This document shows positions 62,154 to 64,000 of a stretch of 64,000 bases of DNA, piece after piece; positions within the stretch are counted from its first letter, which is position 1, and each line of letters opens with the position of its first letter. The stretch spans positions 1 to 64,000 of the forward strand of contig JBBRRB010000013.1 in NCBI GenBank assembly GCA_038225555.1, in the 5' to 3' direction. This DNA is from JANXQZ01 sp038225555. Lineage in GTDB: Bacteria; Acidobacteriota; Terriglobia; Bryobacterales; Bryobacteraceae. A program made the position numbers and the translations under genes. A model generated the notes under the pieces. That model saw only the letters and a list, made by a program, of their open reading frames with translations. It was not told where the DNA came from and ran no database searches.

Positions 62154-64000
62154 CTACAGCAACGTCAGCGGGTCGACATCGATCACGAGCGCCGTGGCAC
62201 TCCAACGCTTATCGAGCGCGTATCGGCGCAAATTTTGCAGCGTTTCATTCAGAGTCTTCCGGCTCGCCGCCTTGATCAGCAATTGATACCGATACTCCGA
62301 TTTCAGTTTCGCAACAGGTGCTTCCGCCGGACCCAGCATTTTCAACCCCTCCGGAGGCGGATCGAGAAAACGTCCCACTTCCGCGCTCATCTCCAGCGCG
62401 TCCTCCTGCCTCTCGCTGCGGACCAGCACATTCGCCAACGCGCTAAACGGCGGATACCGCATCAGCCTGCGAAACTGAATCTCCTTCTCATAGAACCCTT
62501 GATAATCCTGCGCCGCCGCATACCTGACTGCATAGTGATCGGGATTGATCGTTTGGATCAGCACAATCCCAGGCAGATTGCCGCGGCCCGCTCTGCCTGA
62601 CGCTTGAGTCAGCAATTGGAACGTCCGCTCGGCTGCTCGAAAATCCGGCATCCCTAAGCCCACATCGGCTGAAACGATCCCTACCAGAGTCACGTTGGGA
62701 ATGTCGTGGCCCTTGGCGATCATCTGAGTCCCTACGAGAATGTCGAAGTCCCGCTCGCGAAAACTATGCAGTATGGTCTCGAAGTGTCGCTTGCCGCCCA
62801 CCGTATCGCGATCGAGCCGGGCAATTCGCGCGGTGGGGAACTCCCGATGCAGTTCGTCCTCCACCTTCTCCGATCCCGTGCCCAGAAAATTCAGATGCTC
62901 GCTCCCGCACTTCGGACAAACGCCAGGCACCTTCTGAGCGAAGTCGCAATAATGGCAGAGCAGCCGCCGATCTCGCCGATGATACGTGAGCGTAACCGAG
63001 CAATTCACGCATTCAATGCGCTCGCCACAAGCACGGCAAGCGACGAAACTGGAGAAGCCCCTGCGATTTAACAGCAGCATTGTTTGCTCCCCGCTCTCCA
63101 GCCGTCCGGCGATTCCTTCCAACATCCGGCGCGAGAACACGGCTTGCTTCCGCGTCTCCAGAAATTCCTGCCGCATGTCGATGAGTTCCACCAACGGCAT
63201 GGGCCGCTGCTCGATTCGCTCCGGCAGATCGACCAACGTAAACTTGTTCTTCTCGGCGTTGTAGCGGGTCTCCAAACTAGGAGTGGCCGACCCGAGCACT
63301 ACCACGGCATTCGCCGCCTGCGCCCTCACAATGGCCACATCGCGACCGTTATAGCGCGGCGTTTCCCCTTGCTTATAGCTGGCATCGTGCTCTTCGTCCA
63401 CCACCACCAGGCCCAGATCCTGGACGGGGGCGAAGACGCCCGACCTGGTTCCCACCACAACCTTGGCGACTCCAGCGCGTATTCTGCGCCACTGCTCGGC
63501 GCGTTCCACCTCGTTAAAGGCTGAATGCAGAATCGCCACCCGGTCTCCGAATCGGTGGAAAAATTCGCCCGCCACAGCCGGAGTCAGGGCGATCTCAGGG
63601 ACCAGAAGCAGAGCGCCTCGTCCAAACGCAAGACACGCGTCGATGCAGCGAAGATACACTTCCGTCTTGCCGGACCCAGTCACTCCATGCAGAAGGAAGG
63701 TTCGAAACTGGCAGGCGCGCAGAGCGGCCTCGATCTGGTTATAGGCATCCAGTTGATGCATGTTCAGTGTGCGCGCCGGCTTCGCAGCTTCCAAGTGAGT
63801 GATCGGAGATTCCGTCTCCAGAGTGATCGCCTTCTTGCGGGCCAGAGCTCGCGCCGCCTGGCTCGCATTCTTCACCTGCGCTTCCAGTTCATGCACGTTG
63901 TGGCTCCCGGGGTGCAGTTCAAGGAAAGCATGCAACTCGCGCTCGGCTTTCGTCAGCTTGAGTTCACCAGCCGCAGGTCCGAGAAAAGTAGCCCGCAGGC
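62154..64000 (-). CDS. priA: Primosomal protein N' (PriA helicase), N-terminus beyond window
   Basis: 615 residues are visible and the frame is open to the window edge, so the N-terminal DNA-binding part is missing. Walker A 'HGVTGSGKTEVYLRCI', Walker B 'LGLVVVDEEHDASYKQGE', helicase motifs 'VVLGSATPSLETRYN' and 'GTQMIAKGHDIPNVTLVG'. A zinc region contains four CxxC pairs ('CRACGERIECVNC', CHYC, CPKC). PriA restarts stalled replication forks. The C-terminal wing follows normally and the stop is at 62154. Confidence 0.96.
   Translation of the reverse strand, partial: LRATFLGPAAGELKLTKAERELHAFLELHPGSHNVHELEAQVKNASQAARALARKKAITLETESPITHLEAAKPARTLNMHQLDAYNQIEAALRACQFRTFLLHGVTGSGKTEVYLRCIDACLAFGRGALLLVPEIALTPAVAGEFFHRFGDRVAILHSAFNEVERAEQWRRIRAGVAKVVVGTRSGVFAPVQDLGLVVVDEEHDASYKQGETPRYNGRDVAIVRAQAANAVVVLGSATPSLETRYNAEKNKFTLVDLPERIEQRPMPLVELIDMRQEFLETRKQAVFSRRMLEGIAGRLESGEQTMLLLNRRGFSSFVACRACGERIECVNCSVTLTYHRRDRRLLCHYCDFAQKVPGVCPKCGSEHLNFLGTGSEKVEDELHREFPTARIARLDRDTVGGKRHFETILHSFRERDFDILVGTQMIAKGHDIPNVTLVGIVSADVGLGMPDFRAAERTFQLLTQASGRAGRGNLPGIVLIQTINPDHYAVRYAAAQDYQGFYEKEIQFRRLMRYPPFSALANVLVRSERQEDALEMSAEVGRFLDPPPEGLKMLGPAEAPVAKLKSEYRYQLLIKAASRKTLNETLQNLRRYALDKRWSATALVIDVDPLTLL

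Overview
The window looks like chromosomal DNA of a soil Acidobacteriota of the Solibacter/Bryobacter type. Three things point there. Two secreted proteins (2845-4911 and 10608-12536) end in the same ~210-residue C-terminal domain that I recognise as the 'Solibacter uncharacterized C-terminal domain' (TIGR03437). There is a giant TonB-dependent receptor with an N-terminal carboxypeptidase-regulatory-like domain. There is also an acidobacterial-style quinoprotein/cytochrome c pair. Lineage is an inference; there is no rRNA gene here. Most of the window is GC-rich, tightly packed and ordinary. No gene-free stretch exceeds about 260 bases, and I saw no tRNA, rRNA or CRISPR array.

Layout. 1-267: broken edge of an IS630-type element. 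319-2729 (-): cytochrome c and quinoprotein operon. 2845-7055 (+): secreted phosphoesterase, serine hydrolase, GT25 glycosyltransferase. 7208-12536 (-): small membrane protein, then a secreted protein/malQ/sugar-transporter operon. 12603-15211 (+): Lex exonuclease and ATP-dependent DNA ligase. 15270-16198 (+): a two-gene accessory cassette with a TIR/deoxyribosyltransferase-like protein. 16200-18993 (-): frameshifted GH127-type gene and a Tat-exported UroD-family protein. 19043-20104 (+): a RibBA-like protein with altered active sites. 20243-22620 (-): M23 peptidase, L,D-transpeptidase and a secreted protein. 22669-23655 (+): a DedA-rhodanese fusion interrupted by an in-frame TGA with a SECIS-like hairpin behind it. 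23641-23838: MerR remnant. 23915-32132 (+): M1 peptidase, a frameshifted lineage-specific gene, then an overlapping NadE/phosphoesterase/aminotransferase operon. 32076-35534 (-): TonB-dependent receptor. 36748-42684 (+): ATP synthase F1 genes with both b-type subunits but without a and c. 42833-46480 (+): a 1215-residue membrane protein of unknown function. 46573-50079: RdgB, metallophosphoesterase, FG-GAP/ASPIC protein. 50128-54753: signalling block (atypical receiver, CheB-CheR-PAS-kinase fusion, NarL-type regulator). 54746-57269 (+): DUF1697 protein and NatAB-like ABC exporter. 57266-61036 (-): tandem TolC-like proteins. 61146-61910 (-): two orphan genes. 62154-64000 (-): PriA, cut by the window end.

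The strongest candidates for undescribed biology are the possible selenocysteine codon in the DedA-rhodanese gene, the sensor-like 1215-residue membrane protein, and the TIR-like cassette. Three independent apparent single-base frameshifts (16200-17968, 26045-26759 and the 5' end of 47160-48392) may be real decay or may be assembly indels. An indel error cannot explain the in-frame TGA.
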